From NCBI GenBank assembly GCA_021464245.1, contig JADCRB010000151.1, positions 356,947-420,946 of the forward strand: 64,000 nucleotides of DNA. The letters are read 5' to 3'. The notes beneath the pieces were generated by a model. It ran no database searches. It had not been told where the DNA came from and saw nothing but the letters and a program-made list of their open reading frames with translations. Below, one piece after another: positions 35,735-47,249 of the stretch. A program made the translations under genes and the position numbers. This stretch comes from Carallia brachiata (lineage: Eukaryota; Streptophyta; Magnoliopsida; Malpighiales; Rhizophoraceae). How positions within the stretch are numbered: the first letter of the stretch is position 1; every line of letters starts with the position of its first letter.

Positions 35735-37888
35735 TTCGAGGACAACTTTATCTTCAATTGACGGTAAGCTTCTCTGGCCACATTCGAGAAACACCAAAAT
35801 TATAGTAAAACAAGATTTTAAGAAATATGAAGATGTGTTCAGAATATAATTGATACTTATGAATATGAATAGGTGATGTAATTTACAACCTTTATCCAAT
35901 CCTCTCATTCATTCCACGGCCCCAGAGCTACAATCATCCCTCATATGGTGTTGCAATACAATAATCAGAAAGTTTCTGACATTGAATTTTGTAACCAAGC
36001 AACTTTTTCTCCTACAAGTGCCCTGGATAAACTAAAGCTGCTGTGGCTCCTTTTCTGAGACCTAACTCTCCCTGCTTAGATTTCCCCCTAACCTACAGGA
36101 TCCATCATCTCCGATGGCTGCAGATATAACCCCAAATGTAAATATAGCAGTTGCTCAGACATTATTCAAGCCTTTGACCCTCTTTAGCTCACTCCAAGTA
36201 TCATATCACCAATTCATCATAATAATTTTTTTTTCAATCCAAAAAAGAGAAATGGAGCACCTCTATAATTAGAGGAATTTCTCAAACTCAGGGTAACAAA
36301 GCTCTTTGTATAAGAAGTCATAAATATGGTGTTTATGGATTGTATTCCCAATTTCGATACTCAAATCAAAATTTTCCTAACGGTATTCAACTGTAAATGA
36401 TATATGAACAACACTTTATGAGCCCAAAACAGAACCAATTCACCATTTTCGATAGTCACCAGCTTTATATCATTTTTTCTCTCTCTACGGGGACTGAATG
36501 TGTAGCACCTCTAATCCCAATCAAAATGGACTTGAAAAAAAAAATTCAATCTTGTTGTGTACTTTCTCTTGAACTACTGAGTGAAATATCAATTTCTCTT
36601 ACCCGTACATGCTTTCTTCTTTTGTGATATTGATATTGAAATCTGTTATTCTATACAGTTCTATTTTCCCTAACATCTGTTTTGTTTATTGATTTTACCA
36701 GATGGAGGTAATATAGATTTTGGATAACAAATTAAGTACTTGTGCTCCGTAATGCAGCAGCATAAGGGATTGACAAAATATGTAGTTATAATATGACAGT
36801 CAGCTTATGTTTCTGCTGCATATGTGCAACAATTTGATTGTACCACTTTGAGTAGATTTCCAGAACTAAGTGAAAGTGCAAAGCAATTAAAGAGAAAGTT
36901 TGCCAAACTAAAGCAAGATGCAGCTATTGTTGTAGCGAGTATGGAAGGAAGGGAAGACGAGAATGTGAGAATACTAGATTTGGCAGAAATGGACAATAAG
37001 ATAAAGCAAATGAATGCATTTAGAAGAAGGCAGATTTCATTTTTGTTGTTGACATTTTAGATGGCTGGCATGACATGGCTAAATGTTTACAACAGTTCAG
37101 GATAAAGATAAAGAAGAAGTTTTACAGAATTGAGTACTTCAGCATTATTTGAGTTAGATTTGGCTACAATTAAAGCAAACCCAAAAGAAAGTGACCATTC
37201 TTATGAACAATAATAATAATTATCAACTCCCTAGTTACCTTCAGAACGAAATCAAATTTTCTACTGCTTAAAAATTGGGAGGTTTGGGTAGATCTTTTAA
37301 ATTTTGGATTGATTAGGTTATTGCAAATAAAGAGAGGATAAAAATATTTATAGTCTTTCACCTAGTCAACTAATGCCTATGATCATTTCAAACCAATGAC
37401 CTCTATTTTTCCTCTAGAACATTCTAGGGCAATTCAACAAAATTTAGAAGTTATATTTAGTACTATTAAGAGTATGTAGAGATGTCTACACCTCTCTAAG
37501 GTGTGTTACATTTGTTAGAACATTCTAGAGTGTTTTTTATTCTTTAATTTGGTACAGGTTTTAATGAATTTGGATCAAATCATGTGGAAATTCATAAAGA
37601 TAGTGATGATGACAATGATCGTGGGTTTGAGAATGATCCAATTTTTTATGATTTTGGGTACAATACACCACAAAATGTTGCGGACGAATTCGACACTCAG
37701 AGAAATTATGATGATTATATGGATCAAGGAAATAAGGTTCAAAGTTAGTGTTGTTGAGTTTGAATGATGATGTATGATGCTGTTGGATATTAAAATGGTG
37801 ATCAATGTACCTTAGATGTAAACTAATTGTGTAATTGATATTTTTCATTTTTTTTTTAAATTTTAGTAAAATCTTACGATTTTACGAT
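35735..37888 (+). repeat. 2.15-kb direct repeat, copy 2
   Basis: The copy includes the same two islands: 36824-37060, which extends further than in copy 1 through LAEMDNKIKQMNAFRRRQ, and about 37557-37748. Because copy 2 keeps a longer frame, it is nearer the ancestral state. It ends where the 433-bp repeat begins. Confidence 0.85.
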
Positions 37889-37889
37889 T

Positions 37890-38322
37890 CCTAATCTTAC
37901 ATAGGTGGTCCATGGATTGATAAAGACTTTGCAATCAAATTGTTCATACATCCAATTGTTCGTGTGGATTTCACATGAATTTTCTCTGAATTTCTATAGT
38001 TTTGACAAATTTAAGTCCTTTTACATATTACTTGTAATTTTTATATTTTGTCTATTTGAGCTTCGACATTTAGATCACAAAGGAGTGGTGCATAAAATTG
38101 TGAATACCGTCCCAATTTGGCAAACATGGACGCAAAAGATTAGCCAAGAGGATTGTCATGTGTCCATGTCCTACATGCACAAGACTTGGAATTTGTTTTG
38201 ATAATTGTTATGGTGACACTTTTTTGCATAAAAATAGTGCCAATATATAGGAAATTATTACAGAACTATACATTGTATAGTTTCGATTTCTAATTTAGAA
38301 TTACAATATGCGGATTTTGATT
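37890..38322. repeat. 433-bp dispersed repeat, uninterrupted copy
   Basis: From cctaatcttacataggtgg to ggattttgatt this segment matches 50320-52411 once two insertions there are removed. It gives the empty-site sequence for both insertions. Its family and boundaries relative to host DNA are unknown. Confidence 0.85.
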
Positions 38323-38330
38323 ACATGAAA

Positions 38331-38404
38331 GACCTCTCCCAGTAACAACCCCACATAATTTAGAATTACAAGAAAAACCTCTCCCAGTAACAACCCCACA
38401 TAAT
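38331..38404. repeat. Short tandem duplication, 45-bp period
   Basis: acctctcccagtaacaaccc occurs at 38332 and again at 38377, with a shared cacataat. The segment lies at the 3' margin of the pseudogene described next. Confidence 0.8.
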
Positions 38405-38870
38405 ACATGCAGAATCCTTCCAGTCCGTTAATTTCCCCAGTAATTAACTCCTTCAGAGCTTTCCTCTGTTCACCCAATTCCTCGAGCTACTTGACTGTAG
38501 CTTATTGCGCTGCGTCCAACTGCTCCGATTGCTGCTGCCACTCAGGATCAAGAGTAGGAACAGGGGTCTCCAGATTGACTTCAATCACCTCTAGCTCAGA
38601 TTCGAGCTTTTTCAATTTTCCTACAAAGATAACAAAGCTACAAACATAATGACCACAAGCGCATGCACTTTCTTATCCTTCAGAAGTGGAAGGATGGGTG
38701 AAGATATTTGGAGGAACACGGTGCCTATATTGGAAAACCATGCGCCAACCACTAAAGAGCGAAATTTTGCAAGTACCTCTTCTACTTTAGAGAATATGTC
38801 CCGAGACTCTTTGGAAACATCAAGCAGTTTCCTTTCAACCTCATCCAAAGCTCTCACTAAATCCTCCATG
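38405..38870 (-). pseudogene. Coiled-coil/membrane pseudogene, source exon of the array
   Basis: On the minus strand an acceptor-like tttgttctag precedes C-ATG at 38870-38867. The exon encodes a charged, helical N-terminus (MEDLVRALDEVERKLLDVSK), a hydrophobic stretch, then KDKKVHALVVIMFVALLSL, which looks like a membrane segment. After a one-base shift near 38605 a second helical part follows (KLKKLESELEVIEVN). Two further in-frame stops occur, after DAAQ and after ATVK, before an otherwise coding-like tail (LEELGEQRKALKELITGEI). The family was not recognised. Shift plus stops make it a pseudogene. Its candidate first exon lies near 45.95 kb. Confidence 0.6.
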
Positions 38871-41800
38871 CTAGAACAAACAAAAGATTAAAAAAAAATC
38901 GTGTAGATTAAGAGCTTGTTTATTTTGCAAGGGAAAAAGGATGAATGAAAAAAAAGTGTAATCATTACTATTTACTTTTCTTTGTCTTAACTTTCTACAC
39001 TTATCCAAACAACTTACTTTTATTCACTACTTTTTCTCTCACAATTTATTATTCATTTTTTCTTTCACCATACTTTTTTTCTCTCAACTTTCTCCACCAC
39101 TCCAAACAACTTTATTTTCTCTTTACTTTCTTTCTCTTTCCCTTATTTTTTCCACATTTTCTCTCACTTTCTTATCCTTCGGAAGTGGAAGGATGGGTGA
39201 AGATATTTGGAGGAACACGGTGCCTATATTGGAAAACCATGCGCTAACCACTAAAGAACGAAATTTTGCAAGTACCTCTTCTACTTTAGAGAATATGTCC
39301 CGGGACTCTTTGGAAACATCAAGCAGTTTCCTTTCAACCTCATCCAAAGCTCTCACTAAATCCTCCATGCTAGAACAAACAAAAGATTAAAAAAAATCGT
39401 GTAGATTAAGAGCTTGTTTATTTTGCAAGGGAAAAAGGATGAAGGAAAGAAAAGCGTAATCATTACTATTTGCTTTTCTTTGTCTTAATTTTCTACACTT
39501 ATCCAAACAACTTACTTTTATTCACTACTTTTTCTCTCACAAATTATTATTCATTTTTTCTTTCACCATACGTTTTTCTCTCAACTTTCTCCACCACTCC
39601 AAACAACTTTATTTTCTCTTTACTTTCTTTCTTTTTCCCTTCTTTTTTCCACATTTTCTCTCACTTTCTTATCCTTCGAAAGTGGAAGGATGGGTGAAGA
39701 TATTTGGAGGAACACGGTGCCTATATTGGAAAACCATCCGCTAACCACTAAAGAACGAAATTTTGCAAGTACCTCTTCTACTTTAGAGAATATGTCCCGA
39801 GACTCTTTGGAAACATCAAGCAGTTTCCTTTCAACCTCATCCAAAGCTCTCACTAAATCCTCCATGCTAGAACAAACAAAAGATTAAAAAAAATCGTGTA
39901 GATTACGAGCTTGTTTATTTTGCAAGGGAAAAAAGGATGAATGAAAGAAAAGCGTAATCATTACTATTTACTTTTCTTTGTCTTAATTTTCTACACTTAT
40001 CCAAACAGCTTACTTTTATTCACTACTTTTTCTCTCACAATTTATTATTCATTTTTTCTTTCACCATACTTTTTTTCTCTCAACTTTCTCCACCACTCCA
40101 AATAACTTTATTTTATCTTTACTTTCTTTCTCTTTCCCTTATTTTTTCCACATTTTCTCTCACTTTCTTATCCTTCGGAAGTGGAAGGATGGGTGAAGAT
40201 ATTTGGAGGAACACGGTGCCTATATTGGAAAACCATGCGCTAACCACTAAAGAACGAAATTTTGCAAGTACCTCTTCTACTTTAGAGAATATGTCCCGAG
40301 ACTCTTTGGAAACATCAAGCAGTTTCCTTTCAACCTCATCCAAAGCTCTCACTAAATCCTCCATGCTAGAACAAACAAAAGATTAAAAAAATCGTGTAGA
40401 TTACGAGCTTGTTTATTTTGCAAGGGAAAAAGGATGAATGAAAAAAGCGTAATCATCTATTATTTACTTTTCTTTGTCTTAATTTTCTACACTTATCCAA
40501 ACACTTACTTTATTCACTACTTTTTTCTCACAAATTATTATTCATTTTTTCTTTCACCATACTTTTTTCTCTCAACTTTCTCCACCACTCCAAAACTTTA
40601 TTTTCTCTATACTTTCTTTCTCTTTCCCTTATTTTTTCAACATTTTCTCTCACTTTCTTATCCTTCGGAAGTGGAAGGATGGGTGAAGATATTTGGAGGA
40701 ACACGGTGCCTATACTGGAAAACCATGCGCTAACCACTAAAGAGCGAAATATTGCAAGTACCTCTTCTACTTTAGAGAATATGTCCCGAGACTCTTTGGA
40801 AACATCAAGCAGTTTCCTTTCAACCTCATCCAAAGCTCTCACTAAATCCTCCATGCTAGAACAAACAAAAGATTAAAAAAAACGTGTAGATAAGAGCTTG
40901 TTTATTTTGCAAGGGAAAAAAGGATGAATAAAGAAAAGCGTAATCATTACTATTTACTTTTCTTTGTCTTAATTTTCTACACTTATCCAAACAGCTTACT
41001 TTTATTCACTACTTTTTCTCTCACAAATTATTATTCATTTTTTTCTTTCACCATACTTTTTTTCTCTCAACTTTCTCCACCATCCAAATAACTTTATTTC
41101 TCTTTACTTTCTTTCTCTTTCCCTTATTTTTTCCACATTTTTCTCACTTTCTTATCCTTCGAAGTGGAAGGATGGGTGAAGATATTTGGAGGAACACGGT
41201 GCCTATATTGGAAAACCATGCGCTAACCACTAAAGAACGAAATTTTGCAAGTACCTCTCTCTACTTTAGAGAATATGTCCCGAGACTCTTTGGAAAATCA
41301 AGCAGTTTCCTTTCAACCTCATCCAAAGCTCTCACTAAATCCTCCATGCTAGAACAAACAAAAGATAAAAAAAAAATCGTGTAGATTAAGAGCTTGTTTT
41401 TTTGGCAAGGGAAAAAGGATGAATGAAAGAAAAGCGTAATCATTACTATTTACTTTTCTTTGTCTTAATTTTCTACACTTATCCAAACAACTTACTTTTA
41501 TTCACTACTTTTTCTCTCACAAATTATTATTCATTTTTTCTTTCACCATACTTTTTTTCTCTCAATTTTCTCCACCACTCCAAATAACTTTATTTTCTCT
41601 TTACTTTCTTTCTCTTTCCCTTATTTTTTCCACATTTTCTCTCACTTTCTTATCCTTCGGAAGTGGAAGGATGGGTGAAGATATTTGGAGGAACACGGTG
41701 CCTATATTGGAAAACCATGCGCTAACCACTAAAGAACGAAATTTTGCAAGTACCTCTTCTACTTTAGAGAATATGTCCCGAGACTCTTTGGAAACATCAA

Positions 41801-44141
41801 GCAGTTTCCTTTCAACCTCATCCAAAGCTCTCACTAAATCCTCCATGCTAGAACAAACAAAAGATTAAAAAAAAATCGTGTAGATTAAGAGCTTGTTTAT
41901 TTTGCAAGGGAAAAAGGATGAATGAAAGAAAAGCGTAATCATTACTATTTACTTTTCTTTGTCTTAATTTTCTACACTTATCCAAACAACTTACTTTTAT
42001 TCACTACTTTTTCTCTCACAAATTATTATTCATTTTTTCTTTCACCATACTTTTTTCTCTCAACTTTCTCCACCACTCCAAAACTTTATTTTCTCTTTAC
42101 TTTCTTTCTTTCCCTTTTTTTCCCACATTTTCTCTCACTTTCTTATCCTTCGGAAGTGGAGGATGGGTGAAGATATTTGGAGGAACACGGTGCCTATATG
42201 GAAAACCATGCGCTAACCACTAAAGAACGAAATTTTGCAAGTACCTCTTCTACTTTAGAGAATATGTCCCGAGACTCTTTGGAAACATCAAGCAGTTTCC
42301 TTTCAACCTCATCCAAAGCTCTCACTAAATCCTCCATGCTAGAACAAACAAAAGATTAAAAAAAAAATCGTGTAGATTAAGAGCTTGTTTATTTTGCAAG
42401 GGAAAAAGGATGAATGAAAGAAAAGCGTAATCATTACTATTTACTTTTCTTTCTTAATTTTTACACTTATCCAAACAGCTTACTTTTATTCACTACTTTT
42501 TCTCTCACAAATTATTATTCATTTTTTCTTTCACCATACTTTTTTTCTCTCAACTTTCTCCACCACTCCAAATAACTTTATTTTCTCTTTACTTTCTTTC
42601 TCTTTCCCTTATTTTTTCCACATTTTCTCTCACTTTCTTATCCTTCGGAAGTGGAAGGATGGGTGAAGATATTTGGAGGAACACGGTGCCTATATTGGAA
42701 AACCATGCGCTAACCACTAAAGAACGAAATTTTGCAAGTACCTCTTCTACTTTAGAGAATATGTCCCGAGACTCTTTGGAAACATCAAGCAGTTTCCTTT
42801 CAACCTCATCCAAAGCTCTCACTAAATCCTCCATGCTAGAACAAACAAAAGATTAAAAAAAAATCGTGTAGATTAAGAGCTTGTTTATTTTGCAAGGGAA
42901 AAAGGATGAATGAAAAAAAAGCGTAATCATTACTATTTACTTTTCTTTGTCTTAATTTTCTACACTTATCCAAACAACTTACTTTTATTCACTACTTTTT
43001 TTCTCACAAATTATTATTCATTTTTTCTTTCACCATACTTTTTTTCTCTCAACTTTCTCCACCACTCCAAACAACTTTATTTTCTCTTTACTTTCTTTCT
43101 CTTTCCCTTATTTTTCCCACATTTTCTCTCACTTTCTTATCCTTCGGAAGTGGAAGGATGGGTGAAGATATTTGGAGGAACACGGTGCCTATATTGGAAA
43201 ACCATGCGCTAACCACTAAAGAACGAAATTTTGCAAGTACCTCTTCTACTTTAGAGAATATGTCCCGAGACTCTTTGGAAATATCAAGCAGTTTCCTTTC
43301 AACCTCATCGAAAGCTCTCACTAAATCCTCCATGCTAGAACAAACAAAAGATTAAAAAAAATCGTGTAGATTAAGAGCTTGTTTATTTTGCAAGGGAAAA
43401 AGGATGAAGGAAAGAAAAGTGTAATCATTACTATTTACTTTTCTTTGTCTTAATTTTCTACACTTATCCAAACAACTTACTTTTATTCACTACTTTTTCT
43501 CTCACAAATTATTATTCATTTTTTCTTTCACCATACTTTTTTCTCTCAACTTTCTCTACCACTCCAAACAACTTTATTTTCTCTTTACTTTCTTTCTCTT
43601 TCCCTTCTTTTTTCCACATTTTCTCTCACTTTCTTATCCTTCGGAAGTGGAAGGATGGGTGAAGATATTTGGAGGAACACGATGCCTATATTGGAAAACC
43701 ATGCGCTAACCACTAAAGAGCGAAATTTTGCAAGTACCTCTTCTACTTTAGAGAATATGTCCCGAGACTCTTTGGAAACATCAAGTAGTTTCCTTTCAAC
43801 CTCATCCAAAGCTCTCACTAAATCCTCCATGCTAGAACAAACAAAAGATTAAAAAAAAATCGTGTAGATTAAGAGCTTGTTTATTTTGCAAGGGAAAAAG
43901 GATGAAGGAAAGAAAAGCGTAATCATTACTATTTACTTTTCTTTCTCTTAATTTTCTACACTTATCCAAACAACTTACTTTTATTCACTACTTTTTCTCT
44001 CACAAATTATTATTTATTTTTTCTTTCACCATAATTTTTTTCTCTCAACTTTCTTCACCACTCCAAACAATTTTATTTTCTCTTTATTTTCTTTCTCTTT
44101 CCCTTCTTTTTTTCACATTTTCTCTCACTCCAAACATACCA
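38664..44141 (-). repeat. Tandem array of 11 exon-plus-MITE units (~497 bp)
   Basis: Eleven copies of the pseudogene exon, each followed on the plus strand by a Tourist-like MITE, lie head to tail. Exon copies on the minus strand end near 38869, 39368, 39865, 40364, 40854, 41350, 41846, 42340, 42834, 43333 and 43830. In every unit but the last, the MITE lacks its final ~15 bp and joins the exon at ctctcactttcttatcc. The first unit keeps the original gene sequence there (gcatgcactttcttatcc), and the last keeps the complete MITE end (ctctcactccaaacatacca). The joint therefore lies at shared CACT. Translated minus-strand frames of 81 codons end in a MITE-encoded RENVEKIRERERK-like tail. Confidence 0.9.
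43873..44141. mobile_element. Complete Tourist-like MITE closing the array
   Basis: The 5' end GAGCTTGTTTATTTTGC and the 3' end CTCCAAACATACCA are imperfect inverted repeats. TAA flanks both sides (43870-43872 and 44142-44144). The interior matches the MITE part of every array unit and resembles the MITEs at 22217 and 31659. It is the only unit with an intact right end. Confidence 0.8.
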
Positions 44142-44417
44142 TAAAGGTTAGAAACATGCTGACGAAAATAAAATAAAGAAAAAAAAATGATAATATAACC
44201 TTAGCAAAAATAATAATAAATAAATAAAGGAAAGGGACACGTTGACTAGATGACGATCTCTTCGATCCAACGGTTTTGGAGGAGGAGGAAAAAGATGTTT
44301 TTGTAAGGACTTAAAGGAATAGGGAGGAGAAATATTAGGAGAAATATGTCGTCGTTCTATTCCTCAATTTCTGGGGTGGCGGATTGAGGGGGAGCGAAGG
44401 CGTAGAACACGATGTAG

Positions 44418-44770
44418 ATTCTGCCACGTGAGAGTAGAAAGATGATAAAGAAATATTAGGAAAACACGTTTCGCTGTTTTATTGGTCGATTCATTTATTG
44501 GCGGATAGAGGGTGAACCAAATAGTACCAATCTTATGGTGTAGATTCTGGCTCGTGAGAGTAGAGAGATGATAAAGAAATATTAAGAAGACACGTTGCCC
44601 TGTCTTATTGGTCAATTCATTTATTGTCGGATAGAAGGTAAACCAAATAGTACCATTCTTACGGTGTCGATTCTGCCACCTGAGAGTAAAGAGATGGTTA
44701 AGAAATGTTACGAGGAGCACGTGTCTATCACATTTCGACAACGTGTTGCGAATTGAGGGCGAGCCAAAAC
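44418..44770. repeat. 126-bp minisatellite, about 2.8 units
   Basis: Units begin with gattctgccacgtgagagta-like sequence at 44418, 44544 and 44670, giving a 126-bp period. Shared blocks include gagagatgataaagaaatat and accaaatagtacca. Because 126 is divisible by three, a 141-codon minus-strand frame stays open across it (44364-44789). Internal repetition, not selection, may explain that frame. Confidence 0.85.
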
Positions 44771-45919
44771 ACACAAATCTGAGGGCCAATTTGTTATTAT
44801 CATATGAAAAATATTAATAATAAAAACTTCAATTTTCACAATAATTCTTGTGAAACAAACTTAAAAATAAAAAATGACCCCACTCTCTCACGGCTCGGCG
44901 GTGTTCGATCTTGAGCCGCTCTTCGGTGGTTGGTATGGACTGAACCCTCCGATAATGTGATGGTGTTGTAGAAGTACCGAGAAGTTTTTAATCCGCTATT
45001 AATATTTCAGTTGCTCCTTAATTAAATTAGACGGATTGACTACTTGAATTAGTTTAAGTAAATATAAAGTCTTTAAATCTGGAAGGGGTCAATTGATCAA
45101 ATCACACTACTTCCACAAAACTTCTTATATTATTTAGTGAAATTTCAAGTACGAGACACTTTTATAAGCCCGCAATTAATGCGATGGGACCTCATTAAGA
45201 CCTTGATGTATCCGCTTGTTCCCTATTGTGACATCCATGATGGTTGGCCAGCAACATCTTCTAAAGTTTTAATTGTCCGAATCTACGGACAATAGTACTT
45301 ATTATTAATATTACTATAATTATAATATGTGTCGAAACACTCAATTTTGTCTGTGAGACGTTTCAATCATCAAATTAAAAAGTTTATTTGAATCAATTTT
45401 GGGTGAGAATTACTTTTTAATCAGGTTTATTAATCCATGAAGGTAGTGCAAACAGTCAACATGATATTTAGACTCATGGGAGAACAAATAATTAAATGAA
45501 AATAAAATTTAGATTTTTTTTTATTAATAAATGAAAAGGAGATTGCCTCAATTATGCTTCGAAAAAAGATTACGCTGAGTGCAATGTACAATGAATTAGA
45601 TTATTATATGGAACTAGCAAATAAGCATACTGTTCGATATTTAGTAAAGATTACCAATCACCCCAAAAATGTGTGTGGTAAGAAAAACATCAAATTTTAT
45701 TTTACGTTCCAGATTGCTAAAACCATAGTCAGGCATTAACTCTCGCAAGACTTTGCTACTTAAACCACAAGCTCACATTCGGTGGCAATGAAATTTATTT
45801 ATTTTTTTAGTCTATAAAGAGTTTTATTAGATATTTTAAAAAGAGGATAATGAAGTCAGTAAAATTTAAACTCCATAGTACGAGGACACTCAAATGAAAT
45901 TTATATTTTCATTTATAAC
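44771..45919. other. No supported gene
   Basis: A GC-richer patch at 44880-44960 is followed by AT-rich DNA. A 61-codon frame at 45554-45739 has no motif. If the gene model with an exon at 45.95 kb is right, this is intron. Confidence 0.4.
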
Positions 45920-45963
45920 ATTTCATCCAGTGTCGAAAGAGACAGCGCGAAGGCCGCGGCCAT
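45920..45963 (-). other. Candidate first coding exon of the array's source gene
   Basis: On the minus strand ccATGGCC at 45963 is a good start context. It opens MAAAFALSLSTLDE and then AT before a GT (weak donor gttata). This leaves phase 2. The source exon at 38870 begins with C before ATG, giving ATC-ATG and a continuous frame into MEDLV. The stretch is GC-rich compared with its surroundings and lies below a promoter-like region. The link is an inference from phase and strand only. Confidence 0.35.
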
Positions 45964-46137
45964 GGCCAGCCTCTTTTTGTCTTTGAGACTCGGATTTGTA
46001 GAGCTTCGCACGTGATACGCCCATCTGCGGGCCGAGTAGTATTTTATGGGTCCAACGTTGTTGGGGGCCCACAGATAGCCAGCTCGCCGTCCGCTTCCTT
46101 TAATCATTTCGTAATGTGATCAATTAAATTACTTTCA

Positions 46138-47240
46138 CACCATTCTCTCATGTGCCCTCACATGTCAGGTTCTGGAAGGCAAGGCTTTCGCCAGCTATGG
46201 CAACTCAAATGCCCCGAAAGAGTTAGATGTTTTGCATGGCAATTACTTCATGGTAGACTAATGTGCAACCATGAGCGTTGGCTGCGCGGACTTGCCTTAT
46301 CTCTGACCTGCACCCCTCTGTAATTATCATCCTGAAACAGCCATCCATTTGTTGCGAGATTGCAAGCTTGCTGCGTTTTTGTGGAAGAAATTGCTTTGTC
46401 CATCAAAACGAGCTTCCTTCTTCCTTGGGACTTCACAGGAGTGGCTCACTTTGAATCTAAAAGCTTCCCTCGGCTATTCTTCCATCGAAGATTGGCCAAG
46501 TTTTTTGCCATCACTTGCTGGTTCAATTGGAAATGGAGAAACCATGCAGTATTTTCTAGCAAAATCAATCAGACCTACGATACTGGAGTTTTATTTAGTT
46601 TCCACAAAGAGTGCATGGCGGCACGTTTACATGAACTCATGCAGCAGGTGCCCCAGCATAGGGTGCAGGACTTGGTTGGATGGCAAAGTCCTTCCATGGA
46701 TTGGATAAAACTTAATACAGATGGCACTTCTCAAAGCAACCCAGACCGAGCTGGGGTTGGGGGTGTTTTTCGAGACTCCAAAGGAGTGTGGCTCCGAGGC
46801 TTTACACTCCATATTGGGATCTGTACTGCATTTGCTTCTGAATTATGGGGCATCTTTAGAGGTTTTGAGTTGCCCTGGCAGTTTGGTATAACAAAGTTAT
46901 GGGTGGAGGTTGATTTTAAGATTACATTGGATACTATAATGAAGGGAGTCTCGGTTCATCATCCTTATTATGACATTGTTTCTAGTTGCAGGGAGCTACA
47001 TGGGAAGAATTGACATATCCGTCTTACTCATGCATTCTAAGAATCAAATTAAGTTGCAGATTAGTTGGTAAGCTTCAGCTTGACACTGCCAGTTGGCTTG
47101 CATGAACATTACCCCCTTCTAATGTACGCCTTATCCTTGTGCAGGACATAGTGAGTGTTAGATGGCCTCAGTTACGTATCATATAGTTTTTGACTTTCAG
47201 TGTATGGCATAATTGCCTCTCCAAGACCAAAAAAAAAAAA
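46138..47240 (+). mobile_element. 5'-truncated LINE (zf-RVT and RNase H) with TSD
   Basis: The insert starts inside the zf-RVT region (W-x-L-x-C-P-E-R-V-R-C-F-A-W-like), shifts frame, then encodes the RNase H domain in one frame of 217 codons (46360-47013): IKLNTDGTSQ, FASELWG and EVDF carry the first three acidic residues. It ends in an A-run (47229-47240). attactttca flanks both sides (46128-46137 and 47240-47249), a target duplication of at least 10 bp. A stop after HGKN separates the last acidic residue. Confidence 0.9.
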
Positions 47241-47249
47241 TTACTTTCA

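Noticed and set aside
33385..37888. The 2.15-kb copies as LTRs of one retrotransposon
   Set aside because: The copies lack TG...CA ends, the spacer is only about 190 bp, and no primer-binding site or polyprotein is present.
38945..39247. Plus-strand frames of about 65-100 codons repeated through the array
   Set aside because: They read the antisense of the pseudogene exon and the T-rich MITE. The minus-strand frame has the splice-site and start context.
38664..44141. CRISPR-like array
   Set aside because: Units are ~500 bp, contiguous and coding/MITE-derived, in a plant genome; there are no short repeats with unique spacers.
44880..44945. tRNA gene suggested by gttcgatc
   Set aside because: No acceptor stem or D-arm could be formed around it.
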